Assembly: GCA_963921795.1 (NCBI GenBank)
Contig: OY997649.1
Location: 29,241,296-29,305,295, forward strand
Origin: Nannobrachium achirus
Taxonomy: Eukaryota > Chordata > Actinopteri > Myctophiformes > Myctophidae
Reading direction: 5' to 3'
DNA length: 64,000 nucleotides
The notes under the pieces were generated by a model that did not search any database, was not told the origin of the DNA, and saw nothing but the letters and a program-made list of their open reading frames with translations. Of the stretch, positions 51,393 through 64,000 are shown piece after piece (positions within the stretch are counted from its first letter, which is position 1; each line of letters begins with the position of its first letter). The translations under genes and the position numbers were made by a program.

Positions 51393-52848
51393 AGGAAAAT
51401 AACAAAGAAAAAACGCTAGCATAGTCACAGAGCACATTGTAAACTGTCCCGAGTGGTGGCTCGCCCCATAACACATCAACTTAAACAAAATGGTGTCCCA
51501 TTTATCATAATAAAGGTAAAACATAAAACTTAACTGCCTTAACAATTATCTTGTTTAGCTTAAAGGTATCTCTGATCCAAATAGCAAAAATAGTGCACCC
51601 AGAGACACAAGCTGAATTTCCCCCTTGGAATAATAAAGGTATCTATCTATCTTTATTATACAACTGAGCAAAAGCCGCATCCCACTACCAAACCCGTTCA
51701 CGCCTACTCTGCATCCACTCCAACTCAACTTCAACTCAACGGTAGGTAGAACGTACGGAAAAATACCGCCCACCTCTATGCCGATTCACTAACCGGCCCC
51801 TTCACTGCAGCCGAGAACACAGCCTGCCCTGCAACGCATCCTGCTCCCCCCTCCCCCTTCCCCCCTCCTCACACACTCAGTCACTCTGAGCAGACAGCAG
51901 AGGGGGAGACGTACCTCTCGATAGAGAGAGGCTAAACTAAAGCTGCCTGAAAAGAAGTTGTTTAAACAGCTTGGAAACCATTCGCTGCCACTGGATTAAT
52001 AACTGATCATCAATACATCTCAAATAGGGATCTACTACCTTTGTATGTTCAATTGGAGAGGACAACAGCAACACATTGAAATCCACGTTTTTAGGCTCCA
52101 ACCGCTTGCATTAGATCCAGAGAAATGCGATGCGATGCGTGATCATTTGTCTTCTCTTCAACACTGCGCAAATTTTCCAGCTATCCTAGGCTGTGTAACG
52201 TTAGGTTAACGAGCTCGTTGACCCTCATTTGACATAGGCAACGGCACAGTCTGGCTTGTGCTGCGTGTGTCAACTGAATGCATTAGCCCAGATATCAAGT
52301 AATCATGATCTCCCCCTCATGCTAAAATGACTTTAAGTTCCACTTCTCCCCAAAATGTATTTTCCATCATGAATGACAAGGCTATACTATTGTTGCATTT
52401 AGGCTCTTTATTAAACTATAAGCCATGATAACATGATACAATCTGACAAGGAACACTCAAAAGGGTTTAAAGCATAGGGACTAACAGGACACAGGTGAAC
52501 TCGAATGACATGATTGGCTAAGCCTTAGCCAATTAGGCCTATTTTATGGCAAAGGAGTCATTTAAACTGAAAACAAATGGTTGGAATGGATTCAGCAGCC
52601 ACAAAATACCCTAATTACACACCCCATATGCTCATATTGATTTTCTTTTTTCATTTTATCCCCTTATCCGAGGCCCAGGTATCCCGATACCCCCAACTTT
52701 GATTGGTTCCCACAAAGTTCCCCAAGGGAGTTGTGATTGAGAAAGTTCAGAGGTGATAGTTGACACCTTTATGATCACATTTGTGAAGAAAGATATTGAT
52801 TTTGATTTAGTTTACAGATTGGTTTAACTTTTGGCTAACTTTACCTAA
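51393..52848. other. Unassigned stretch
   Basis: No gene recognised. It holds a short (TATC)n near 51640, and a C-rich segment (51830-51880) followed by GAGAGAGGC-type sequence that could be a promoter or leader, without further support. Confidence 0.3.
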
Positions 52849-52986
52849 CTATGGGTCGAGGGCGAGGCTATCCAGCTCCTTGCCACAGCTAGCTTCTAGG
52901 ATGCTAGTATTAGCAGCACTAGCTTCGAGGGTGGAATCTCCTTCTTTGTTAGCTTGTCGCATCGTTCTGCGTTCTTTGCCACTCAT
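52849..52986 (-). CDS. Small hypothetical ORF (45 codons)
   Basis: It starts ATG AGT GGC AAA and reads MSGKERRTMRQANKEGDSTL to a TAG. The charged start resembles the N-terminus of some LINE ORF1 proteins, but this is only an impression. It may be a transposon fragment. Confidence 0.25.
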   Translation of the reverse strand: MSGKERRTMRQANKEGDSTLEASAANTSILEASCGKELDSLALDP

Positions 52987-53154
52987 GTTTTCAAATGAGG
53001 TCGGACAAAACCGTTCCAAAGTCATAACACGGCTAATTCACATAAAAAAGGATAATAAAAAAAAGGATAATAAAAATACGATAAATGGTCAAAATGGTGA
53101 AGCGAGCCACCGAGCACGTCCTCCCCCTATGCCTGCATACCCGGAAGCTGCACA

Positions 53155-53560
53155 CTAATTTTTTAGCTCTTTGGCGGCGGTGCCAGGGGGTCCCCGGAGC
53201 TCCCTCCGGGGGTCCCCGACCACTCTGCGGTCCCAGGCCGAGGCCCCAAAGTCAGACAGGAGCGGAGCAGCGGGCCGCCAGGTTCTCCAGAGCCATATCC
53301 CCAGGTCCACGGTCAGGCCAGGGGTCTCTGGAGGTGGTCCCTGACCGGGGGTCCCCGGACTCTGCAGTCTGAGGCCCAGGCCCCGGAGTCGGTGTCCCGT
53401 CCCTGTCCCGTCTCTGTCCCCGTCTGTTGGTAGCGATACTTTTTGTACTTTTGTCTGCGTCCCTTCCCGCCTGCGTCCGTGTCCCGTCCTGTCCGTGTCC
53501 GTATCCCGTACCGCCCCTCCGCCCCATGTCGGCCGTGTCCGATTCCTCTGCATCTGCGTC
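53155..53560. repeat. GC-rich minisatellite
   Basis: Repeated words GGGGTCCCCG, CCAGGCCGAGGCCCC-like and GTCCCGTCCCTGTCCCGTC. It is related to the GC-rich parts at 15.8 and 30.5-30.9 kb and to a short piece near 9627. Open frames on both strands here are compositional. Confidence 0.65.
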
Positions 53561-53785
53561 CACAGACGCGGACGACCCGAGCAGCGGCTGTCCCTCCCTG
53601 TTGGGCAACCACACTAATATGCAAGGTAATAATAAGCAAGGTAATACATCAACATCACTACAAGGTAAATCTATAAAAATGTAAATACAAAAACAACAAA
53701 AAAATATATAAAAAATGTTAGCTAAATTACATGTATGGTCATTTTGGGGAGGCAAGTTCTACGGTAAGTGGTGATGTCTTGTTAT

Positions 53786-54823
53786 TTATCTTCTGTTGCT
53801 GTTGGTAGTCATGGCTGCCAGTTCCCACCTGATGCTGTGAGGGAGTTCAGACAGCCCCAGACCGTACTGAAGAACTGCTAGCTTACTTAACGTCTTCAGA
53901 CTAGGACTTAAGTCTAAGATGTACATTTCCCCAGGTGTGCACATATCTCCAAAGAGGATGATACGCTCTCCCGCCATGCAGCAGCACGCACTATACATCA
54001 TGGATGGTCCTTTCCCTTTGGCCTCAACCTTCCTCCAGGAGAAGGTCTCTGCATTGAATTTCCAGAGATCATTGAAGTCCTTACGAGAGTTGGCGCCACC
54101 AAATATGTACAGCTCTCCAATGTAGGCAAAGGCTGAATGACATTTGCGTTTTTCTGGAAGAAGCTGTGCAGAAGGTGTGTTCAGCCAGCAGTTGGTCTCT
54201 GTGTCAAACACTCTCATGGTGTTGTTTCCCTCAGTATGTCCGCCCCCAAATACAAACATCTTTGTCCCGATGATGGTGGCAGAGTGATGTGCTGAAGCAG
54301 GAGGTGGAGAACCTCTGGTGTTAATTAAAGACCAGACCATTGTCATGATGTCCAACTTGTAGATGTCATTAGTGCTAATGGATAGTCTTATGCATCCTCC
54401 ATGGATATACATGGCCATCCCCAAGGCACAGGCTGAGTGGTTTTCCCTTTGTTCTGGAACAGTCCCAGAAACCTGTGTTCCAAACCATCTGTGGGCGTTG
54501 ACATCAAATGCAAAAAGATGTTTGTAATCCTCGTAACTATAATCACAACCTCCCCAGATATAGACAATATCTTCAATCAGAACAGCTGAGTGGCCGCTAA
54601 TCCTAAAAGGAACCTCAAGGGGACGTTCGCCTCTTCCAGCTGTCACTGGGGTCAACCTCCTCCAGAGCAAAGACACTGTGTTAAAGACGTGTACATACAT
54701 CTCATGATTCCGTACATCCATCTCAACCATATCTATGCCTCCAAAGGAGTACACGTAGTGTCTCACTGTCACAGCCGTTATATCCACTTGTCCTGCTCTC
54801 AGATGCACTGCCCACTGTAACAT
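53786..54823 (-). CDS. Intronless KLHDC3-like kelch protein (copy 2)
   Basis: 345 codons from ATG (MLQWAVHLRAGQVD) to TAA, close to the usual KLHDC3 length minus its acidic insert. It has six kelch repeats with the GG and downstream Trp: YSFGG...LLWRR, YIWGG...HRWFG, YIHGG...MVWSL, FVFGG...NCWLN, YIFGG...FSWRK and a last ILFGD. It matches KLHDC3 throughout (VSGTVPEQRENHSAC, LPEKRKCHSAF, LWKFNAETFSW). The C-terminus TLSKLAVLQY fits an elongin BC-box (T-L-x3-A-x3-aromatic) and LPHSIRWEL fits a CUL2 box. KLHDC3 is a CUL2 receptor for C-terminal degrons. One exon against many in the parent gene implies retroposition, while the full open frame and kept boxes suggest it is still functional. (TA)n and a possible solo LTR lie upstream; no TATA box is obvious. 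Confidence 0.82.
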   Translation of the reverse strand: MLQWAVHLRAGQVDITAVTVRHYVYSFGGIDMVEMDVRNHEMYVHVFNTVSLLWRRLTPVTAGRGERPLEVPFRISGHSAVLIEDIVYIWGGCDYSYEDYKHLFAFDVNAHRWFGTQVSGTVPEQRENHSACALGMAMYIHGGCIRLSISTNDIYKLDIMTMVWSLINTRGSPPPASAHHSATIIGTKMFVFGGGHTEGNNTMRVFDTETNCWLNTPSAQLLPEKRKCHSAFAYIGELYIFGGANSRKDFNDLWKFNAETFSWRKVEAKGKGPSMMYSACCCMAGERIILFGDMCTPGEMYILDLSPSLKTLSKLAVLQYGLGLSELPHSIRWELAAMTTNSNRR

Positions 54824-54989
54824 TGCTCACAACTGTACGACAGTGGACAAACCCTGTTGCTCAGGCGTATGGTATTGGTAAAGTCCTGATGTGTAAAAGC
54901 ATAGAATATTCTGTGTCATCACTGATATAGGTTGAAGAGCACAATGTCAAGCAAAGTTTAGCCAATCTCTGAAGGTTGATTACCATTGC

Positions 54990-56459
<1,470 letters not shown>

Positions 56460-56520
<61 letters not shown>
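56460..56520 (+). repeat. TA microsatellite
   Basis: (TA)n, about 60 bp. Confidence 0.95.
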
Positions 56521-56522
<2 letters not shown>

Positions 56523-56631
56523 CAACCTAATCAGGATAGGGTCCCACAGCAATAGTGTGAGCAATAGTGTCTCCCTCCATCTGTAACTACACGTTCATCA
56601 GTTGTTCAGTTCTCTAAAAAACATAATGCAA

Positions 56632-57782
56632 CGAGCACAGGTCTCCACCAGGCCGTGCGTCCTGGTGGTGCTACTGTATTATAGGCCAATGTAAAAAGGG
56701 TGGCATGTGTTCTTCACCTTAAATCTTTCATGGCAATCGGACGCTGCATGCATGATTTGAAGCATTGTTCCAAAAATATGTTTTGCTAAAGTCTACCTGC
56801 TGGTGGCGCTATAACAAGCCAATGTGAAAAAGGTAGCATTTGTTCCTTGACCTAGTGGGAATATGTGTGGCAAATTTCACGGTAATTGCAAGCATGGTTG
56901 ATGATTTGAGGCATTTTGTTCAAAAACGGAGCAATCCTGCAAACTTTGGAAGCTAATATTAGCCAATCAGGATGGAATATGAAATATCAGACGGATCGTA
57001 CTTGATCACATGACTATAGAGATACTGTGTACCGATTCGCGTGATTTTTGGATAAAATCTCAAGGAGTAATATCCAAAAATGCGTTTTACATAAGTCGGC
57101 CCAAAGGTGGCGCTATAAAAGGCTGATGTGAAAAATGCAGGGCAAAGGTTTATCCTTAGCCTCTAGGGAGTGCGCTTACAAAGTTTGAAACTGATCGGTG
57201 GAGTTATAGGTAAAACCACAAATCGGCCTGTTATAGCGCCACCATGAGGCTGATTTAAAAAAAATTAAGTGGCATTTCTTCCTCGGCCTAGTGGGAATGT
57301 GTGTGTGCGATGTCATGATAATTGCACTTTGCGTTTGTGATTTGAGGCATTTTGTTCAAAACGGCTCAATCCTACAAACTTTGGAAGCCAATTTTAGCCA
57401 ATCAGGATGGAATATGCAAATTCGGATAGATCTGTGTCGATCACATGACTGTCGAGATACTGCCTACCGATTTGTAGGATTTTTGGACAAAATCTGTAAG
57501 AGTAGTGCACATAAATGTGTTTTGCAAACATCGGCCACTAGGTGGCGCTAGAAAAGGCCCATTTGAAAAATTTAGGGCAGAGGTTCTAGATTGGCATCCA
57601 GGGAATGTGTGTGCTCACTTTGGCAGCGACCGGGCCAACGGCGACTGAGATTAGGTGCTCACAAACTGCGAGGACGCACGGACGGGCGGACGGACGGACG
57701 GACGCACGCACGGACGGACGGACACACGGACGGACGGAGGGGAAAACATACTCTCCCCCATGCCTTCGGCTGGTGGAGACAA
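56632..57782 (+). repeat. Repeat family A, copy 3 (full length)
   Basis: Head CGAGCACAGGTCTCCACCAG, two internal units, GGACGGACGGACGCACG minisatellite (57672-57738) and tail CTTCGGCTGGTGGAGACAA. Very similar to copy 2, so recently spread. Confidence 0.88.
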
Positions 57783-58868
<1,086 letters not shown>

Positions 58869-58870
58869 TA

Positions 58871-61170
58871 GGGGAGAGCGGGGTAAACTGAGACACCAGG
58901 TAAACTGAGACACTCCATTTATCTTGGCAATGGAACACATTTGTGGTCATGTGACCATCATATTTTCAAGCCCCTTGAATTTCCCACTTGTCATGAAAAG
59001 AGAGACCTGATAGTGCTGTAGAAAACATGCTTTTTTCACAAAAATGTGTTTTTTGCATGTAAAAGTAAAATTTCTTGCAGTCAACATAATCAGCTGTTGT
59101 GTCAAAGCAAATTGATGCAGGGAGAACATTTTATATCATACATGTTGATGAACTACCAACTTATAAATCCATGTGATAGATGCTAGCTGAAGATTACCCT
59201 GAATTGATAAAAAATATCCCTTTTCCCAAAATGTGGCTGTGGGGTAAAGTGAGACAATTGCTTCGGGGTAAAGTGAGACACTATCTCACATTATCCCAAC
59301 ATGATAGACAGGGAGAAAGCTGTAAAAACCTGATTAAAGGGTGTACCAAACTAGTCTCAGTTGATTCTTATGTATTTTCCCCTGTAGAATCCATTTCTGA
59401 TATTCATTTCTTTGTATTGTGCATAATTAATGAGATAATTAGCATATTTGACTACATTTTACTAAATATGCTAATTATTTCATTAGTTATGCACAATACA
59501 ACAATATACTTTGCAGAAATAGATTCTACAGGAAAATTGACATACGGATCAACTGAGGAAAGTTTGGTAAACCCTTCTATCAATTTTTTATAGGGTTTTT
59601 AGTTTTTTCCTTCTGCCCACGTGTCACGTTATTTGACACATGGGTGGAAATGAAAGGACAAACCCTATTAAAAGAATGTCTGCTATGTACATTTTTGTAT
59701 TGCGCATATTTAACCCGTTAACCGGGTTTTTGTGTTTTTATGGTAGTTTTAAAGTGAAAAAAGTGAGTGGATCACTTTACCCCGTTGATTTCTCTGGTCT
59801 GTCTCAGTTTACCCCGGTCCTGGGGTAAACTGAGACACAAGAACACTTTTTTTAAAACAATCATATTTTCTCTGCCTTTTGTCTTGAATATGTTCTGATA
59901 TCTTCCATTGTTAGGAAACATCCCAAACGAGCACAGGTCTCCACCAGGCCGTGCGTCCTGGTGGTGCTACTGTATAATAGGCCAATGTAAAAAGGGTGGC
60001 ATATGTTCTTCACCTTAGATCTTTCATGGCAATCGGACGCTGCATGCATGATTTCAAGCATTGTGTTCCAAAAATGTGTTTTGCTAAAGTCTACCTGCTG
60101 GTGGCGCTATAACAGGACAATGTTAAAAAGGTAGCATTTGTTCCTTGACCTAGTGGGAATATGTGTGGCAAATGTCACGGTAATCGCAAGCTGCGTTGAT
60201 GATTTGAGGCATTTTGTTCAAAAACGGAGCAATCCTGCAAACTTTGGAAGCTAATATTAGCCAATCAGGATGGAATGTGAAATATCAGACGGATCGGACT
60301 TGATCACATGACTATAGAGATACTGTGTACCGATTTGCATGATTTTTGGATAAAATCTCAAGGAGTAATATCCAAAAATGTGTTTTACATAAGTCGGCCC
60401 AAAGGTGGCGCTATAAAAGGCTGATGTGAAAAATGCAGGGCAAAGGTTTATCCTTAGCCTCTAGGGAGTGCGCTTACAAAGTTTGAAACTGATCGGTGGA
60501 GTTATAGGTAAAACCACAAATCGGGCTGTTATAGCGCCACCATGAGGCTGATTAAAAAAAAATTAAGTGGCATTTCTTCCTCTGCCTAGTGGGAACGTGT
60601 GTGCGCGATTTCATGATAATTGCACTTTGCGTTTGTGATTTGAGGCATTTTGTTCAAAACGGCTCAATCCCACAAACTTTGGAAGCCAATCTTAGCCAAT
60701 CAGGATGGAATATGCAAAATCGGACAGATCCGTGTCGATCACATGACTGTCGAGATATTGCCTACCGATTTGTAGGATTTTTGGACAAAATCTGTAAGAG
60801 TAGTGCACAGAAATGTGTTTAGCAAACATCGGCCACTAGTTGGCGCTAGAAAAGGCCCATTTGAAAAATTTAGGGCAGAGGTTCTAGATTGGCATCCAGG
60901 GAATGTGTGTGCTCACTTTGGCAGCGACCGGGCCAACGGCGACTGAGATTTGGCGCTCACAAACTGCGAGGACGCACGGACGGACGCACGCACGGACGCA
61001 CGCACGGACGCACGCACGGACACACGGACGGAGGGGAAAACATACTCTCCCTCAACCTTCGGCTGGTGGAGACAATTACTGGGAAATGTGTAAATTTTTA
61101 CTGATATATCTTTTAGTTCGCCTGGAGGGGAGCAAATGTAAAAAGTGTCTCAGTTTACCCCGCTCTCCCC
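58871..61170. mobile_element. TIR transposon with repeated GGGGTAAACTGAGACA motifs
   Basis: 26-bp perfect terminal inverted repeats (58871-58896, 61145-61170) contain GGGGTAAACTGAGACAC, and TA flanks both ends. The same motif, with C/G variation, recurs inside at 58899, 59241, 59265, 59822 and, inverted, at 59801, and a degenerate one at 59773. Such repeats can be transposase-binding sites. About 1.15 kb of it is a nested family A copy. No transposase gene; superfamily not assigned. Confidence 0.85.
59928..61075 (+). repeat. Repeat family A, copy 4, nested
   Basis: A full-length copy (head, two units, minisatellite at 60970-61032, tail) inserted into the TIR transposon and therefore younger than it. 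Confidence 0.88.
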
Positions 61171-61364
61171 TACTGACGTTTTGGGAACTCAATTTATGTC
61201 GATATCGGACATTTTTTCGCTAAAAAATGTCATCTGTTGACATTCGGTCTATCTGCATTAATCCAATGGTAACCACAGAATGTCTGCATTTGACACTTCC
61301 TTCCTGCGTCTAGGAGGAGCATTTTTCAACCCAGAGGGAGGGATTAGATGACATAGATGACCAT

Positions 61365-61727
<363 letters not shown>

Positions 61728-61984
61728 CAATAAGATTATCGTGAGAGTTTTTTATCATGTTAAACGATACTATTGTGTATCGTCCCATCCGCACCTTTGT
61801 TGGCACCGGGCATTGTCTTTGGGCTACAGAGAATATTAGAGAACCACGATGAGAACCATGTAGAGCCAATTTTAGCACCACTTTACCTCATGGTTCCACC
61901 TCATATATATAGTCTCAATAGAATCCACCCAATCCGTGTGTTTTGCGACAGTCAGGTCACAGTTACTATCAAAACCTCCACCGG

Positions 61985-62170
61985 CTGTCAGTCACGTCAC
62001 GTCACACTTTTGCCCGACTCATATCTCCACCACCGTCTCCCCTATCCTTGCCACACTTTGCCACACACACTCCTTGCCTGCCAATCCACAACCTCCACCC
62101 CTCCAGGGACCCCCGGAGCTCCAGGGACCCCCTCGCGTCGCCGTCAAGAAGTGCAAAAATGACCGAATGA
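61985..62170 (-). repeat. Reverse fragment of the 180-bp unit
   Basis: On the minus strand it matches the unit at 30679-30858 (GGTCATT, GGGGGTCCCTGG, GGAGGTTGTGG, AAGTGTGACGTGACG). Confidence 0.65.
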
Positions 62171-62399
62171 CCACTGATGTACAGGTACATAAGAGTAAAA
62201 CCTATTTGGTTTGGCTTCCTTCAAACAATGCGACAGCACCAGATTTGAACCAGCTTTCACATAGGGTCTCATTGCAGAAGGCCCCCCTCAAATCCTGACC
62301 TAGAGTTTAATTTGCTTTTTTAAGATCGTAGGGGTCAAATCACCGATTTCGGGGTCTAAAAAAGACCCTATTTCAACTGCGTAAGCTGAATTAAACATT

Positions 62400-62900
62400 T
62401 TCCAGATAAAAGACACTTATTCTGACTCGCCTTTTGACGCTGAATCCAACGAAACCCGGTCTCGTGTCTCTACGACACTCCTAACTCAAAAGGTCAAGGA
62501 AAGGTCAATCTAGGCTTCAAAACGGGCCTTCTGTCCTTAAAATCAATAAGAAATTAAAAAAAATCCTTCTGTTTCAGGCAGAGCACACTTTTCATATTTG
62601 AAGGATGCCCGATCCAATGGAATTGGTTTCGTGTCTCTCCGACACTTTAAACCCTTTAAAAGTGCGACATAGACACTCTACCTGGGAGTTTTGACCTTAA
62701 AATCAATAAAAGAAATAAGAAAAAACGTTTTGTTTCGGGCAGGCCACACTTTTCATATTTGAAGGATGCCCGATCCAATGGAATTGGTTTCGTGTCTCTC
62801 CGACAATTTTAACCCTTTCCGTTTGCAAAAAAGACACGAAATTCGCGCGCCACGAACATGATTACACATTTTTTGGGATAAAAAACACTTATTCCGACTT
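62400..62900 (+). repeat. Tandem repeat, 163-bp period
   Basis: The block CACACTTTTCATATTTGAAG plus GATGCCCGATCCAATGGAAT occurs at about 62586 and 62749, with TCGTGTCTCTCCGACA in each. A more diverged unit precedes at 62410 and part of one follows at 62880. No coding function seen. Confidence 0.7.
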
Positions 62901-63033
62901 ACTTTTTGACGCCAAGTCCGTTGGTGCTGGTCCCGTTGTGTGAAAATCTTTCGGTCCGTTTCTAACACTTCTAGAAGGGCTAGCTCGGGTTCTAGAGGGC
63001 GTAGAGACAAAAGTGAAAAAGATTCTTGATCTG

Positions 63034-63179
63034 CTCACCGAGACGAACGCGATGATGTGTGTTTCATTTCTGAGCGACCCCTAGGGGGCTAACCCTAATT
63101 CCAACTAGGGTTAGCTTTTTTTCCGTACAGGAACGTCGTAGAGAGATGATACACACATCAGCGTGTTCGTCTCACAGAG
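63034..63179. repeat. Composite inverted repeat
   Basis: Arms of about 37 bp (63034-63070 and 63143-63179; shared GAGACGAAC and GATG.GTGT) flank a small hairpin GCTAACCCT / AGGGTTAGC (63088-63115). A third arm-like copy is at 63325-63365 next to the gap. Confidence 0.6.
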
Positions 63180-63370
63180 ATGAACGCGCCTATATACGTT
63201 TCCTCGCACACAAACACTCCTGTGAGGAGATTGAAATCTTTGGCTTGCTGGCCAAAGCCCTCTAAGGGCTATAGACTCTATGAGCCTTGTGAAATTGGAG
63301 ATCCCTGGAAAAGAAGGACGTAGAGGAACATATGAGACATCAAAATGTTCGTCTCGGAGAGCACTACAAC

Positions 63371-63570
63371 NNNNNNNNNNNNNNNNNNNNNNNNNNNNNN
63401 NNNNNNNNNNNNNNNNNNNNNNNNNNNNNNNNNNNNNNNNNNNNNNNNNNNNNNNNNNNNNNNNNNNNNNNNNNNNNNNNNNNNNNNNNNNNNNNNNNNN
63501 NNNNNNNNNNNNNNNNNNNNNNNNNNNNNNNNNNNNNNNNNNNNNNNNNNNNNNNNNNNNNNNNNNNNNN
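63371..63570. other. Assembly gap
   Basis: 200 N; open frames drawn through it are meaningless. Confidence 1.
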
Positions 63571-63748
63571 ATGGAGTGGAAGTGGAGGAGGATGGGGGGT
63601 GAAGATGAAAGGAGAGACAGGATGGCAGGGTGTGAGATGGATGGAGGGAGGTTTTAGAGAGAGTATGCAAGAGATAGAGAGACGGAAGGAAGGATTCCAG
63701 GGAGTGGTGAGTGATGGATGGAGATGGAAAGAGAGACAAAGAATGAGG

Positions 63749-63790
<42 letters not shown>

Positions 63791-63908
63791 AAGAGAGAGG
63801 GATGACGTTGATAAAGTAGCCGCACGTGACATCATTTGAGAAGGTGAGAGATCAGGTGACTTCTCCTTAATTAGGTCAAGGAAAGAAGAGGAAGAGGGTA
63901 ATGGGTGG

Positions 63909-63953
<45 letters not shown>

Positions 63954-64000
63954 GGAAAGGGGAAGAGGCAGAAAGATGGCGATGGAGAAGGAGAGAGAGA
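63571..64000 (+). repeat. GA-rich sequence with two GA microsatellites
   Basis: (GA)n at about 63750-63790 and 63910-63950 in a GGA/GAGA-rich surround; no gene. Confidence 0.85.

Noticed and set aside
53155-53755. Long Arg/Gly/Pro-rich frames on both strands
   Set aside because: Overlapping frames in a GC-rich minisatellite with no conserved motif.
63088-63115. Telomere-like TAACCC / GGGTTA words
   Set aside because: A single hairpin, not an array, so there is no evidence of an interstitial telomere.
63278-63835. Open frames spanning the gap
   Set aside because: They are mostly unknown residues from the N run.

Overview
The window looks like repeat-rich accessory DNA from a teleost fish. 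The reasons are tRNA-derived SINEs of V-SINE type, fish-type L1 and jockey-superfamily LINEs, a Ty3/gypsy element, many short inverted-repeat DNA transposons, long CA/TA/CT microsatellites, and intronless copies of vertebrate genes (DDX3/PL10, KLHDC3, a Ran-binding domain). A clupeiform is possible but I cannot show it. I find no ordinary multi-exon host gene. Every convincing protein-coding stretch is either a mobile element or an intronless, retrocopy-like relative of a known gene.

Layout. 0-4.2 kb: a fold-back repeat, an old LINE fragment and the first copies of two local repeat families. 4.2-9.1 kb: a broken DDX3-like retrocopy, then an open intronless KLHDC3-like kelch gene with a CRE/TATA promoter, then a recent partial duplicate of the DDX3 copy. 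9.1-15.6 kb: a SINE, CCAGC minisatellite, a Ran-binding-domain pseudogene, microsatellites, repeat family A copy 2, an L1 remnant and a solo LTR. 15.7-19.9 kb: a GC-rich palindrome, an old LINE end and a 5'-truncated LINE with clear target-site duplication, itself carrying a TTAA-flanked MITE. 20.4-29.5 kb: an apparently whole Ty3/gypsy element on the minus strand. 29.7-34.2 kb: a MITE, a repeat with mirrored ends, a LINE 3' end carrying two further insertions, and the 5' end of an L1. 34.3-46.7 kb: a candidate promoter, then a large inverted-repeat structure (CCAGCA minisatellite plus a roughly 194-bp satellite) enclosing a 5.6-kb LTR element with no visible gag-pol and a long-TIR element. 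46.7-53.6 kb: a gypsy gag remnant, a tRNA-like repeat split by a 2.8-kb insertion, LINE 3' ends and GC-rich minisatellite. 53.8-54.8 kb: a second intact intronless KLHDC3-like gene. 55-64 kb: a probable solo LTR between TA arrays, two more family A copies (one nested in a 2.3-kb TIR transposon), tandem repeats, inverted repeats and an assembly gap.

How it fits together. The two kelch genes are the best candidates for function. Each is open over about 345 codons with six kelch repeats and a C-terminal CUL2-box-like segment, which suggests KLHDC3-type substrate receptors of a CUL2 ubiquitin ligase. Comparing LINE copies inside the window resolves several later insertions and gives a relative history of the region. 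All family assignments come from reading the sequence; no database search was run.
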